Assembly (NCBI GenBank): GCA_009877105.1
Contig: WXFD01000023.1
Location: 37,728 to 101,727 of the forward strand
DNA length: 64,000 nt
Direction of reading: 5' to 3'
From: Bacteroidales bacterium
GTDB lineage: Bacteria > Bacteroidota > Bacteroidia > Bacteroidales > VadinHA17
In this document: positions 34,243-43,399 of the stretch, in pieces
How the letters are laid out: each line of letters starts with the position of its first letter
How positions within the stretch are numbered: position 1 is the first letter of the stretch
The notes under the pieces: generated by a model
What the model saw: only the letters and a program-made list of their open reading frames with translations
Database searches by the model: none
Told to the model about the DNA's origin: nothing
Program-made: the position numbers and the translations under genes

Positions 34243-37200
34243 ATGGGGAAACGTTTTCCAGAATACAAAAACCTTGATCTGGCCCAGGTAAATAAGGATA
34301 TTCTGAAGGTATGGGATGCAAATGACACTTTCCGCAGAAGTGTCAGGGAGATGAACGGCAGGGGTGAGTATGTTTTTTACGAAGGACCGCCGTCTGCCAA
34401 CGGCATTCCGGGTATTCATCATGTTTTGTCGCGCACTATCAAGGATGCAGTTTGCAGGTATAAGACTCAGGCGGGTTATGAGGTGAAGCGTAAGGCTGGG
34501 TGGGATACTCATGGTCTGCCTGTTGAGCTGGGTGTTGAAAAGGCGCTTGGCATAACCAAGGAGGATATCGGGACGAAGATCTCGATTGATGATTACAACA
34601 AAGCCTGCCGCATTGATGTGATGAAATATACTGACATGTGGGAGGAGCTCACCCGCAAGATGGGATACTGGATCAACATGGAGCATCCCTATGTAACATA
34701 TGACAACCGTTATATTGAAACCTTGTGGTGGTTGCTTAAGCAGCTTTATGCCGGCGGCTATCTGTACCAGGGTTACACGATACAGCCGTATTCACCGGCT
34801 GCCGGGACCGGACTAAGTTCGCACGAACTGAACCTGCCCGGCTGTTACAGGGATGTCAGGGATACGACATGCATTGCACAGTTCAGGCTTATCCGCGACG
34901 GGCATTCGGAATTCCTTTTCAGGGACACGGATACAGAAGATGTTTACATGATGGCCTGGACGACAACACCGTGGACCCTGCCATCGAACACGGCCCTGGC
35001 CGTCGGGCCGGAGATCGTCTATGTGAAGGTACGCAGCTTCAACCCATATACCTATGATCCTGTTACGGTTATTGTGGCAAAGGACCTTCTCGGTTCAATA
35101 TTCCCGGGAGATGCTGTCAGGGAATTATCGGCCTATAACCCGGGCGACAGGAAGATACCCTATAAAGTGCTGGATGAATTCATGGGAAGCAGGCTTGCAG
35201 GTATAAATTATGAACAGCTCATTGACTGGGTAAAGCCCGATCCCGGGGCTTTCAGGGTAATTACCGGCGATTTTGTCACTACCGACGACGGCACGGGAAT
35301 AGTTCACATTGCTCCCACGTTCGGTGCTGATGACCACAGGGCAGGGAAAGAGAACGGGATCCCGCCGCTTCTCGTCCGCAGGAAGGACGGAACCACCGGA
35401 CCCCTGGTCGACAAAAGGGGTTATATGGTCCCGATAACCGATCTCGATATAGACTTTGTAAGGGAAAGGGTCAATACAAGAACCTATACAGGTTTTGAAG
35501 GAAGGCCTGTGAAAAATGAATATGATCCGTTGCTGTCGCCCGATGCCGATACCCTCGATGTCGATATTGCGGTGATGCTTAAGCAGCAGGGCAAGGTGTT
35601 CAGGATTGAAAAGCAGGTGCACAGCTATCCTCATTGCTGGAGAACCGATAAGCCTGTACTCTATTATCCCATGGATGCATGGTTCATACGGACAACAGCA
35701 TTCAGGGAAAAGATGATTGAACTGAACAACACCATAAACTGGAAACCGGTGTCGACCGGAACCGGCCGTTTCGGGAAATGGCTTGAGAATCTTGTTGACT
35801 GGAATCTTTCGCGTTCGAGGTACTGGGGTACACCGCTGCCAATATGGGTGAGCGGGGACAGGACCGAGGAGAAATGCATAGGATCGGCAGCTGAACTTAA
35901 GGAGGAGATTGAGAAGTCGGTGAAAGCCGGATTTATGACCGCGAATCCGCTGAAGGATTTCATCGAAGGCGACAATTCATCTGAAAATTACGGAAAGTTC
36001 GACCTTCACCGCCCGTTTGTTGATGAAATAATTCTTGTGAGCCCGACAGGAAGTAAAATGTTCCGGGAGCCTGACCTTATCGACGTATGGTTCGACTCGG
36101 GAGCCATGCCCTATGCACAGGCGCATTATCCTTTTGAGAACAAGGAAAATTTCAGCGACATGTTCCCCGCTGATTTTATTGCCGAAGGAGTTGACCAGAC
36201 GCGGGGATGGTTCTTCACCCTTCATGCCATTGCAAGCATGATCTCCGGTTCCGTGGCTTTCAGGAATATCATTTCAAATGGCCTTGTGCTCGACAAGAAC
36301 GGAAACAAGATGTCGAAAAGACTGGGCAATGCGGTTGATCCTTTCACTGCAATTGAAGAGTACGGTTCCGATCCGCTGAGGTGGTACATGCTTACAAATG
36401 CCCAGCCGTGGGATAACCTGAAATTTGATATCGAAGGCGTTGACGAGGTCAGGCGGAAATTCTTCGGAACGCTTTACAACACCTACTCTTTCTTTGCATT
36501 ATACGCCAATATCGATAAATTCAGGTATACCGAAAAAGAAATACCTGTTGGGGAGCGCCCCGAAATTGACAGGTGGATAATCTCGCTTCTCAACTCACTT
36601 GTCAGGGAGGTCGGAAAGTGTTTCGATGATTATGATCTTACGCGCGCAGGCCGTGCTATCCAGGATTTTGTGACGGAGAACCTGAGTAACTGGTATGTAA
36701 GGCTTAACCGGAAACGTTTCTGGGGAGGGGATTATGACAAGGACAAGCTTGCAGCCTACCAGACCCTTTACAGGTGTCTCGAAACAGTCAGCAGGCTTGC
36801 AGCACCAATCGCACCATTTTACACGGACCGTCTTTTCACCGATCTCAACGGAACAACGGGACATCATCAGGAGGACTCGGTTCATCTAACCTCCTTCCCG
36901 GTGCCTGATCACGACCTGATTGATGAAGAGCTTGAGGAAAAAATGGAAATAGCCCAGAAAATATCCTCAATGATCCTCGGACTGAGGAGAAAAGTCAACA
37001 TTAAGGTACGCCAGCCCCTTGCCCGGATAATGATACCAGTTTCCGACGAGGAATTCCGGAAAAAGTTTGAGGCTGTAAGGGACCTCATCCTTGCGGAGGT
37101 AAACGTTAAGAATGTTGAATATATCGATGATACTTCCTCGGTTCTGATCAAGAAGGCAAAACCTGATTTCAGACTGCTTGGACCGCGATACGGCCGGCTC

Positions 37201-37677
37201 ATGAAGCAGATAGGTAATATTGTTTCCGGGCTCACCCAGGAAGAAATTACTTCATTCGAGAACACCGGAGCCCTGGTGTTCGAAATTGATGGTCAGAAGG
37301 TGGAATTAACCACAGACGATGTTGAGATAATATCGGAGGATATTCCCGGCTGGCAGGTTGCAAATGACGGCAGGCTGACCGTAGCACTTGACGTCACGGT
37401 GACCGATGAGCTGCGGTATGAAGGCATTGCAAGGGAGTTTGTGAACAGGATTCAGAATATCAGGAAGGAAAGCGGATTTGATGTGACTGACAAGATCACC
37501 GTACTGATCGAAGACATGGATGTGATCGGAGCGGCAGTGAGAAGGCATTCCTCGTATATCGGATCACAGACGCTGGCAACAAGGGTCGATGTCGTCAGGG
37601 ATTTCACCAACGGGGATGTCCGGGATGTGGAGATCAATGATATTCAGGTAAGGATTTCGGTCAGCAGAAACTGCTGA
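34243..37677 (+). CDS. ileS: Isoleucyl-tRNA synthetase
   Basis: A 1144-residue class I synthetase. The HIGH-type motif appears as GPPSANGIPGIHH at about residues 48-60 and the KMSKS-type motif as KMSKR at 689-693. The editing domain (CP1) contains MAWTTTPWTLPSNTALAVGP and GTGIVHIAPTFGADD. The length and the lack of the C-terminal zinc cysteines fit the long, eukaryote-like branch found in Bacteroidota, related to mupirocin-tolerant enzymes; that last point is inferred from family knowledge. It charges tRNA-Ile. The DksA-like gene that normally follows ileS in this phylum is here on the opposite strand. Confidence 0.95.
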   Translation: MGKRFPEYKNLDLAQVNKDILKVWDANDTFRRSVREMNGRGEYVFYEGPPSANGIPGIHHVLSRTIKDAVCRYKTQAGYEVKRKAGWDTHGLPVELGVEKALGITKEDIGTKISIDDYNKACRIDVMKYTDMWEELTRKMGYWINMEHPYVTYDNRYIETLWWLLKQLYAGGYLYQGYTIQPYSPAAGTGLSSHELNLPGCYRDVRDTTCIAQFRLIRDGHSEFLFRDTDTEDVYMMAWTTTPWTLPSNTALAVGPEIVYVKVRSFNPYTYDPVTVIVAKDLLGSIFPGDAVRELSAYNPGDRKIPYKVLDEFMGSRLAGINYEQLIDWVKPDPGAFRVITGDFVTTDDGTGIVHIAPTFGADDHRAGKENGIPPLLVRRKDGTTGPLVDKRGYMVPITDLDIDFVRERVNTRTYTGFEGRPVKNEYDPLLSPDADTLDVDIAVMLKQQGKVFRIEKQVHSYPHCWRTDKPVLYYPMDAWFIRTTAFREKMIELNNTINWKPVSTGTGRFGKWLENLVDWNLSRSRYWGTPLPIWVSGDRTEEKCIGSAAELKEEIEKSVKAGFMTANPLKDFIEGDNSSENYGKFDLHRPFVDEIILVSPTGSKMFREPDLIDVWFDSGAMPYAQAHYPFENKENFSDMFPADFIAEGVDQTRGWFFTLHAIASMISGSVAFRNIISNGLVLDKNGNKMSKRLGNAVDPFTAIEEYGSDPLRWYMLTNAQPWDNLKFDIEGVDEVRRKFFGTLYNTYSFFALYANIDKFRYTEKEIPVGERPEIDRWIISLLNSLVREVGKCFDDYDLTRAGRAIQDFVTENLSNWYVRLNRKRFWGGDYDKDKLAAYQTLYRCLETVSRLAAPIAPFYTDRLFTDLNGTTGHHQEDSVHLTSFPVPDHDLIDEELEEKMEIAQKISSMILGLRRKVNIKVRQPLARIMIPVSDEEFRKKFEAVRDLILAEVNVKNVEYIDDTSSVLIKKAKPDFRLLGPRYGRLMKQIGNIVSGLTQEEITSFENTGALVFEIDGQKVELTTDDVEIISEDIPGWQVANDGRLTVALDVTVTDELRYEGIAREFVNRIQNIRKESGFDVTDKITVLIEDMDVIGAAVRRHSSYIGSQTLATRVDVVRDFTNGDVRDVEINDIQVRISVSRNC

Positions 37678-37692
37678 TGATGCGTTAATGTC

Positions 37693-38070
37693 TTATTTCT
37701 GCCTCATTTTTGCATCGATGCTGAGGGTTGCGTGAGGAACGGCCCTCAATCGTTCCTTTGCAATAAGCTTTCCTGTTTCGCGGCAGATCCCGTAGGTCTT
37801 GTTTTCAATCCTGACAAGGGCAGCCTGCAAATGCTGAATGAATTTTTGCTGCCGTTGGGCAAGCCTGCCTGCTTCTTCTTTCGATAAAGTGGTGGCCCCT
37901 TCCTCAAGTACCTTGAAGGTGGGCGATGTGTCCATGGTGTCATTACTTTCTTCGTGAGTAATACTGGATTTCAGTATCTCATAATCCTTCTTGGCCTTGT
38001 CCAGCTTCCTGAGAATAATTTCCCTGAATTCCTCAAGCTCCTCATCCGAATATCGTGTCTTTTCAGCCAT
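37693..38070 (-). CDS. DksA/TraR-family protein without the zinc-finger cysteines
   Basis: A 125-residue protein. The N-terminal coiled-coil region (YSDEELEEFREIILRKLDKAKKDYEIL) and the C-terminal globular part, with YGICRETGKLIAKERLRAVPHATLS, match the DksA/TraR family as it occurs in Bacteroidota. The canonical four-cysteine zinc finger is reduced to a single cysteine. DksA-like proteins act through the RNA polymerase secondary channel. The gene ends 16 bases from the end of ileS in the convergent orientation, whereas related genomes usually have it downstream on the same strand (family knowledge). Confidence 0.8.
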   Translation of the reverse strand: MAEKTRYSDEELEEFREIILRKLDKAKKDYEILKSSITHEESNDTMDTSPTFKVLEEGATTLSKEEAGRLAQRQQKFIQHLQAALVRIENKTYGICRETGKLIAKERLRAVPHATLSIDAKMRQK

Positions 38071-38216
38071 GGCTAGTTGAGTTTTGTTTATGGCGCAAAT
38101 GTAGCTTTTTTTGTTTAATAAAAAAACTGTCAGGGTACTATGATATTAAACTAATTTCAGGCTGTTAATATTGTCATGAGGTGATTTTATGTGCGAAAAA
38201 AAACTAAACAAAAAAG

Positions 38217-38224
38217 TATCTTTG
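38217..38224 (+). promoter_or_regulatory. -7 element (TATCTTTG) for the upxY-like gene
   Basis: TATCTTTG is an exact TAnnTTTG match placed 24 bases before the ATG at 38248. It lies inside the extended frame that begins with a GTG at 38191, so it argues for the shorter start. The -33 region is A-rich without TTTG. Confidence 0.5.
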
Positions 38225-38247
38225 CGGCGGATATTATCTATTGGAGC

Positions 38248-38808
38248 ATGACAACAGAAGGCGACAGCAAAAAGGCGTTGAACAGACTGATCAGAAAAAC
38301 GCCGGAACCACGCTGGTATGCGGTTTATACCAATCCCAGGGCCGAAAAACAGGTCAGGGACAGACTCCTGGAAGCGAACGTTGAAGTATTTCTGCCCTTG
38401 CAGAAAACATACCGGATGTGGAGCGACCGTAAGAAGCTGATAGAAAAGCCGCTGCTTTCATCCTACGTGTTTGTAAGGGTAAGTCCGGCTGAATTTCCCA
38501 GGGTTTACCAGACCCGTGGGATTGTAAGATTTGTAACCTTCGAGGGCCAGCCGGCTTCCATCCCCCAGAACCAGATTGACAACCTGCGGCTTCTGATCAA
38601 CAGCGACACTGAGATAGAGGTTACATCAGGAAAATTCGAGAGGGGCGATAATGTTGAAGTCGTTCGCGGAGCGCTGGTCGGACTGACAGGTGAGCTTATT
38701 GAGATCGGAAGCCAGAAACGGGTGATAATAAGAATCGACAGGCTTGATCAGAACCTCATTCTGAAAATACCGCTTACGTTTCTCCGGAAAACGGGGGAGA
38801 AAAACTGA
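38248..38808 (+). CDS. UpxY-type transcription antiterminator (NusG paralog)
   Basis: About 186 residues. The NusG N-terminal domain reads WYAVYTNPRAEKQVRDRLLE then EVFLPLQKTYRMWSDRKK and PLLSSYVFVRVS; a KOW-like C-terminal part, with RGDNVEVVRGALVGLTGELIEIG, follows. UpxY proteins ride RNA polymerase at capsule operons and suppress premature termination. They normally sit as the first gene of the polysaccharide operon they control. Here the next genes (fcl, gmd) run in the opposite direction, so the target operon is not obvious. The ATG at 38248 is supported by the promoter element at 38217. Confidence 0.85.
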   Translation: MTTEGDSKKALNRLIRKTPEPRWYAVYTNPRAEKQVRDRLLEANVEVFLPLQKTYRMWSDRKKLIEKPLLSSYVFVRVSPAEFPRVYQTRGIVRFVTFEGQPASIPQNQIDNLRLLINSDTEIEVTSGKFERGDNVEVVRGALVGLTGELIEIGSQKRVIIRIDRLDQNLILKIPLTFLRKTGEKN

Positions 38809-38843
38809 ATCAGTTGAGATAACTCCGGCATAAACCGGTCATT

Positions 38844-39971
38844 TCAGCTTTTATATCTGAGATACATGGAGTAAGTATCCTTCAGGCCCTCATCCAACGG
38901 GATCCTGTATTTGTATCCGAGACCCGTCAAAGCAGTAATATCAATTGTCTTTCTCATTGTTCCGTCAGGTTTCGATGTGTCAAAAACAATTTCCCCGGTG
39001 AAGCCTGTAAGAGCTTTAATTTTGTAGGTAAGATCCTTTATTGAGAACTCTTCCCCGGTGCCTATATTAAGGAAATGCGGAGGATGGAATTCCGGATCGG
39101 GGTTCCCTTTCCTGTGCATCGCCTGGATGTCGTCTGCATCGACGTTTTCCATTATGAAGACGCATGCCTCGGCCATGTCCTTCGAATTCATGAATTCCCT
39201 GAGGGGAGTACCGGTCCCCCAAACGGAAACGGCAACTTCATGCCTTCCCGTTCCGGATCTTTCCGTGAGCTTTACACCGTATTTGCGCAGGATGCCCGTA
39301 ATGCTTCCATCATCGGAGCTGCCGCTTATCCCTTCAATCGGGTATCTGTCAAGATCCCTCCTGATTGCATCCATATCGCCCGTCTCAAGGCATCGCCCTA
39401 AATGGAATTTCCTGAGCAATGCCGGAAGAACATGAGATCCTTCGAGATTGTAATTGTCACCGTAACCGTAAAGATTGGTCGGCATCACTGCAATGAAGTT
39501 GGTGTTATACTGAATGTTAAATGATTCACACATCTTAAGGCCAGCGATTTTTGCAATTGCATAAGGCTCATTTGTGTACTCGAGCTGTGATGTCAGCAGG
39601 TATTCTTCCCTTAAAGGCTGGGGCGCATTTTTGGGATAGATGCATGTCGATCCCAGGAAAAGCAGTTTTTTAACGCCATGTTTCCAGGCAGAGCTGATGA
39701 CATTGTTCTGAATCATCAGATTGATGTAGATGAAATCGGCCCTGAGGGTGTTGTTTGCAACTATCCCCCCGACTTTTGCCGCTGCAAGAAATACATACTC
39801 CGGTTTCTGATCCCTGAAAAAGGAATCCGTTGCTCTCTGATCGGTAAGATCAAGCTCCTCTGCGGTCCTGAGCAGCAGATTGTCGTAACCTTTTTCCCTC
39901 AGGGTCAGGGTTAGAGCTGATCCTACCAGCCCCGTGTGTCCGGCGACATATATTCTGGAATTTTTTTTCAT
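38844..39971 (-). CDS. fcl: GDP-L-fucose synthase
   Basis: A 375-residue SDR-family epimerase/reductase. The nucleotide motif GHTGLVGS is near residue 11, the catalytic Tyr-x3-Lys in YAIAKIAGL, and LREFMNSKDMAEA is the family C-terminal block. The usual length is about 315 residues; the excess is an insertion after RKFH that holds RRDLDRYPIEGISGSSDDG and GILRKYG, a form seen in other Bacteroidota. It turns GDP-4-keto-6-deoxymannose into GDP-L-fucose with NADPH. It lies 90 bases after gmd in the same direction, completing the pathway. Confidence 0.93.
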   Translation of the reverse strand: MKKNSRIYVAGHTGLVGSALTLTLREKGYDNLLLRTAEELDLTDQRATDSFFRDQKPEYVFLAAAKVGGIVANNTLRADFIYINLMIQNNVISSAWKHGVKKLLFLGSTCIYPKNAPQPLREEYLLTSQLEYTNEPYAIAKIAGLKMCESFNIQYNTNFIAVMPTNLYGYGDNYNLEGSHVLPALLRKFHLGRCLETGDMDAIRRDLDRYPIEGISGSSDDGSITGILRKYGVKLTERSGTGRHEVAVSVWGTGTPLREFMNSKDMAEACVFIMENVDADDIQAMHRKGNPDPEFHPPHFLNIGTGEEFSIKDLTYKIKALTGFTGEIVFDTSKPDGTMRKTIDITALTGLGYKYRIPLDEGLKDTYSMYLRYKS

Positions 39972-40061
39972 ATCTGAAAGCTTTAATCACACCTGTGCAT
40001 TTCCTCGGAAATGGACAAGGCATCCTGGGTAATCCGGGTCATTCCGGCACTTTAGGGTTAG

Positions 40062-41219
40062 TTATTCAAAATAGTTAAGGGTCCTGAATCCTCCGTTTTT
40101 AATGTGAGCTTCCTTTTTCATCAGGTTAATATCGGAATTGATCATATCCTGAATAAGCCCGTCAAGATCAAATCTTGGCGACCAGCCGAGTTTCTGCCTT
40201 GCTTTTGTGGAATCCCCGATCAGAAGATCCACTTCTGTCGGCCTGAAGTAGTTTTTATCCACCTTTACAACGATGGGGTTGTTTTTGATCCTTGACCTGA
40301 TTGGTTCAGAAAATTCCTCGCCCACCATGGTAGCGAAAAGTTTTTCGTCAATGGCAGTGATTTTCCCGACCTCATTTTCCTTTTCACCTGAAAAGACAAC
40401 TTCCATCCCGGCGGCCTGAAATGTTTTTATAATGAATTCGCGGATTGAAGTAGTAACCCCTGTAGCGATAACATAATCGTCGGGCTGATCCTGCTGAAGT
40501 ATCAGGTACATGGCTTTTATGTAATCCTTGGCATGGCCCCAGTCGCGTCGTGATGAAAGATTGCCCATATAAAGACAGTTCTGCATACCAAGGGCGATTC
40601 TGGCCATGGCCCTGGAAATTTTCCTGGTAACGAATGTTTCACCTCTTATGGGTGACTCATGATTGAACAATATGCCGTTGCTGGCGTGCATGTTGTATGC
40701 TTCGCGGTAGTTTACGGTGATCCAGTATGCATACAGCTTGGCAACACCGTAGGGGCTCCGTGGATAGAAAGGTGTTTTTTCAGTCTGGGGAACTTCCTGG
40801 ACCAGCCCGTAGAGCTCACTTGTGGAGGCCTGGTAGATTCGTGTCTTCCTGATCAGGCCCAGAAGCCTTACAGCTTCCAGGATCCTCAGCGTTCCTATCC
40901 CGTCGGCATTGGCGGTGTACTCTGGTGTGTCGAAGCTCACCTTGACATGGCTCATGGCCGCAAGATTATAGATCTCATCCGGGTGGCATTCCTGGATAAG
41001 TTTTGTAATATTCATTGAATCGGTCAGGTCGCCGTAATGAAGTATGAAATTCCGTTTTTCAGCCTGGGGATCCTGGTAAAGGTGATCGATCCTTTCGGTA
41101 TTGAACAATGAGCTGCGTCTTTTTATGCCGTGGACAATGTAATCCTTTTTAAGAAGATACTCTGCAAGATAAGCGCCATCCTGTCCTGTAACTCCTGTGA
41201 TAAGTGCTGTTTTTGACAT
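40062..41219 (-). CDS. gmd: GDP-mannose 4,6-dehydratase
   Basis: A 385-residue enzyme with [15 protein letters not shown] at the N-terminus (NADP binding), [15 protein letters not shown], and [19 protein letters not shown] with the catalytic Tyr-x3-Lys. [16 protein letters not shown] and [15 protein letters not shown] are diagnostic of GMD. It dehydrates GDP-D-mannose to GDP-4-keto-6-deoxymannose, the first step toward GDP-fucose. It lies between a nucleotidyltransferase/GHMP-kinase fusion (167 bases upstream, with a hexamer repeat in the gap) and fcl. Confidence 0.95.
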   Translation of the reverse strand: MSKTALITGVTGQDGAYLAEYLLKKDYIVHGIKRRSSLFNTERIDHLYQDPQAEKRNFILHYGDLTDSMNITKLIQECHPDEIYNLAAMSHVKVSFDTPEYTANADGIGTLRILEAVRLLGLIRKTRIYQASTSELYGLVQEVPQTEKTPFYPRSPYGVAKLYAYWITVNYREAYNMHASNGILFNHESPIRGETFVTRKISRAMARIALGMQNCLYMGNLSSRRDWGHAKDYIKAMYLILQQDQPDDYVIATGVTTSIREFIIKTFQAAGMEVVFSGEKENEVGKITAIDEKLFATMVGEEFSEPIRSRIKNNPIVVKVDKNYFRPTEVDLLIGDSTKARQKLGWSPRFDLDGLIQDMINSDINLMKKEAHIKNGGFRTLNYFE

Positions 41220-41298
41220 CTTTTGTTATTGTTTTAACTATGTGGTTTCGATTCTGCCTATCCGCATTCCGCTTCTCCACTACTTCGCCTTCTCTCTT

Positions 41299-41390
41299 CT
41301 CCCACTCACTCTCACTCTCACACTCACTCCCTCCCACACTCACACTCACACTCACACTCACTCTCACTCTCACTCTCTCCCTTCTCTCAC
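41299..41390. repeat. Hexamer CTCACW tandem repeat ending at a stop codon
   Basis: A nearly pure-pyrimidine/A tract of CTCACT and CTCACA units interrupted by a short ccctccc. Its right end contains the stop codon of the minus-strand kinase/nucleotidyltransferase gene (tca at 41387-41389). In the mRNA sense it becomes (GTGAGT/GTGAGA)n directly after the stop. A very similar array occurs at 49194. Confidence 0.88.
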
Positions 41391-42544
41391 ATCCCGAAGT
41401 CTTTCATTCTGATCTTGATCCTGAAGGCGTTAGGGATCTCCTGTTCGCTGATCAGTATCAGGTATCCGCCTCCGCCGGCTCCCGACAGTTTCCATGCGCT
41501 GGCCGTTTCCCTGTACTGATCGATGACTCTTTGTATATCGGCATTCATCATTTTCGGGAACATTCGCACCTGCGACCGGAATGATTCCAGGAATCCCTTC
41601 GTGAATCTGCCGAAATCCCGGCTGACCAATCCTTCCCATGCAAGTCCGGCCGCATCAGCGAGCCTTTTTACATTTTCAGCATTGATATTTGTGTCGCTTA
41701 ATACATTATATCCATTGGGCCGGGGCCATAGTGTCAGCATATACAACCTGTCCTCGAGCCATTTTATTGTATTCAGATCAGAGATTGTCTCAAATTTCGA
41801 CGGCCAGTACTCGCCCCTGTCATAATAAAACCAGGTAATCCCGGGCATCGTTATGCCGATTGAATCCTGCGATCCGCTCACTTCCGTGGTTCCGGGATCA
41901 TTATCATACCTGAAGAGTAACCTCGCAAGTTTTTCGGGCTTTTCAAGGGGAAGATGATAATTCCAAAGCTCGATTGCTTTTTTCCGGGTCGATGTTGCCA
42001 TTCCCGACCGCTCATTGAATTCAATGGTAGGCTCGAGCGATGCAGTGATAGCAGCGCCCGGATGGTATTTTGAAACATATGGCTGGTCGATCCATGTTCC
42101 GGCAAGATCGATCCTGTACGGCATCGGTTGGATCGTGCGCAATGCAGTGGTGGAGCGGGCCGGCAGATTGCCGTGAGGTATCCTTTTAAGCACCTTGTAC
42201 TCTATTCCGTGATCCCTGCAAAGCTTTTCCTTTTCAGGGGAATGGCCGTCCTCGTTAACGATAAAAATGTCCGGACTGAGCTCTTTCAGGTCTTCTGCAA
42301 AATCGAGCAGTCCGCTTCCCTTGTTGACAAAAGCTTTATGAACACACGACAATGCGCTCAGGATATAGACCCTTTCTGCTTCGGAATTTACCGTTTCCCT
42401 CCCCTTGAGCTCCCTGATGGTTTTATCGGAGCCCAGACCTATGTAAAGCTCGCCATATTCAGATGCTTCCTGCAGAAAGGCAATATGGCCCGAGTGAAGC
42501 ATGTCGAAACAGCCCGAAACTAAAACTTTCTTTTTAATGCTCAT
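41387..42544 (-). CDS. Nucleotidyltransferase fused to a GHMP-type sugar kinase
   Basis: A 385-residue two-domain protein. Residues 1-138 form a cytidylyltransferase-like domain: GCFDMLHSGH with HSGH at 17-20 and PARSTTALR near 128-136 (the ISSTxxR equivalent). Residues 140-385 resemble GHMP kinases such as heptose and fucose kinases: MPYRIDLAGTWID (141-153), phosphate loop SGMATSTRKKAIE (180-192), GSQDSIG (224-230) and SGAGGGGYL (354-362). Together it could phosphorylate a sugar at C-1 and couple it to a nucleotide, functionally like HldE or Fkp but with another domain order and origin. It is directly upstream of gmd and fcl; substrate unknown. Confidence 0.75.
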   Translation of the reverse strand: MSIKKKVLVSGCFDMLHSGHIAFLQEASEYGELYIGLGSDKTIRELKGRETVNSEAERVYILSALSCVHKAFVNKGSGLLDFAEDLKELSPDIFIVNEDGHSPEKEKLCRDHGIEYKVLKRIPHGNLPARSTTALRTIQPMPYRIDLAGTWIDQPYVSKYHPGAAITASLEPTIEFNERSGMATSTRKKAIELWNYHLPLEKPEKLARLLFRYDNDPGTTEVSGSQDSIGITMPGITWFYYDRGEYWPSKFETISDLNTIKWLEDRLYMLTLWPRPNGYNVLSDTNINAENVKRLADAAGLAWEGLVSRDFGRFTKGFLESFRSQVRMFPKMMNADIQRVIDQYRETASAWKLSGAGGGGYLILISEQEIPNAFRIKIRMKDFGM

Positions 42545-42851
42545 TATGTTATTGAAATGCTTTGGTTTGTAAACAAAAATAATCGAAAAATATTACTAAA
42601 CCTCTAAATTTGCAGGCTTCTTCATGAACCTGTGCCCAGCAGCGGAGATGCAGCAATCTCCCGTTGGATGCAGAAAACTGCAATTTCCGGGATCCTGGTG
42701 CAGGATCCGTGTGACTCGAAGCAGCACGCATTCTGTTCGGGATTAATACCTTCTTATCCTGACACAGACTATGGGAGGTGCCAGGAATCATATACCGCAA
42801 ATTCTATTATCTTTAAAATTCCTTCAGGTTCAATTTTAATTCCAACCCGGT
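42545..42851. other. Divergent intergenic region, 307 bases, no gene seen
   Basis: The region separates the minus-strand nucleotidyltransferase/kinase gene from the plus-strand mutarotase gene. It holds the two candidate -7 elements described in the previous entry. Several short open frames cross it, but none has a recognisable protein pattern. Confidence 0.6.
42574..42581 (-). promoter_or_regulatory. Possible -7 element (TATTTTTG) for the nucleotidyltransferase/kinase operon
   Basis: The minus strand reads TATTTTTG about 30 bases before the ATG at 42544, consistent with a promoter for the gene and perhaps for gmd and fcl. The -33 box is not clear. The plus strand of the same gap holds TAAATTTG at 42605-42612, a possible promoter with a long leader for the mutarotase gene. 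Confidence 0.4.
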
Positions 42852-43226
42852 ATGAAAGAGTATCTAAAAACCCGCAACCACACAACCTTCAAAAGATATT
42901 GCAAATTCCTCAGGCTTCAGGATGATCCTGTTCTGATTGAAAAATACAGGCAGATCCATGCTCCCGGGATGGTATGGCCCGATATTACAGGGGATATGAA
43001 AGAAGCAGGCATCCTGGACATGGAGATTTATATCCACGGGAATAATGCTTTTATGATAATGGAAACCGTTCCTGATTTTGATCATGAAAAGGCAATGAGA
43101 GCTCTTGCCTCCAAACCACGTCAGGTTGAATGGGAGAATTATGTTTCAAGGTTCCAGCATGCGGAAGGAAGATCCGACACGCCGGAAAAATGGGAAATAA
43201 TGGAACGAATATTCCTGCTGGATTAA
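42852..43226 (+). CDS. L-rhamnose mutarotase family protein
   Basis: A 124-residue protein of the rhamnose mutarotase family (PF05336-like): YRQIHAPGMVWPDITGDMKEAGI with the conserved His, then LDMEIYIHGNNAFMIMETVPDF and a C-terminal WENYVSRFQ. Such enzymes interconvert the alpha and beta forms of L-rhamnose or related 6-deoxy sugars. No rhamnose catabolic genes are nearby; the neighbours make GDP-fucose, so an L-fucose or other 6-deoxyhexose substrate is possible. It is a single gene with its own upstream region. Confidence 0.8.
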   Translation: MKEYLKTRNHTTFKRYCKFLRLQDDPVLIEKYRQIHAPGMVWPDITGDMKEAGILDMEIYIHGNNAFMIMETVPDFDHEKAMRALASKPRQVEWENYVSRFQHAEGRSDTPEKWEIMERIFLLD

Positions 43227-43399
43227 TTGTAATCCGGATATGCCGGGACGGAAGGCGGGCTTGTCCCAAATTCTACCGGGATGGGCCTGGAATATCAAAT
43301 ACTTCCGGGAATTAACCCAGTAATGCAGCATTGATCTGCTGTCATTGATTATCTTTTGTTTCCGGCAGCAATCCTCCGGATACCTTTCCCGGATAGTAT

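Noticed and set aside
41149..41373. Minus-strand frame reading Val-Ser and Glu-Ser repeats through the hexamer array
   Set aside because: The repeat has period six, so it translates as dipeptide repeats by chance; it overlaps the start of gmd and has no promoter.
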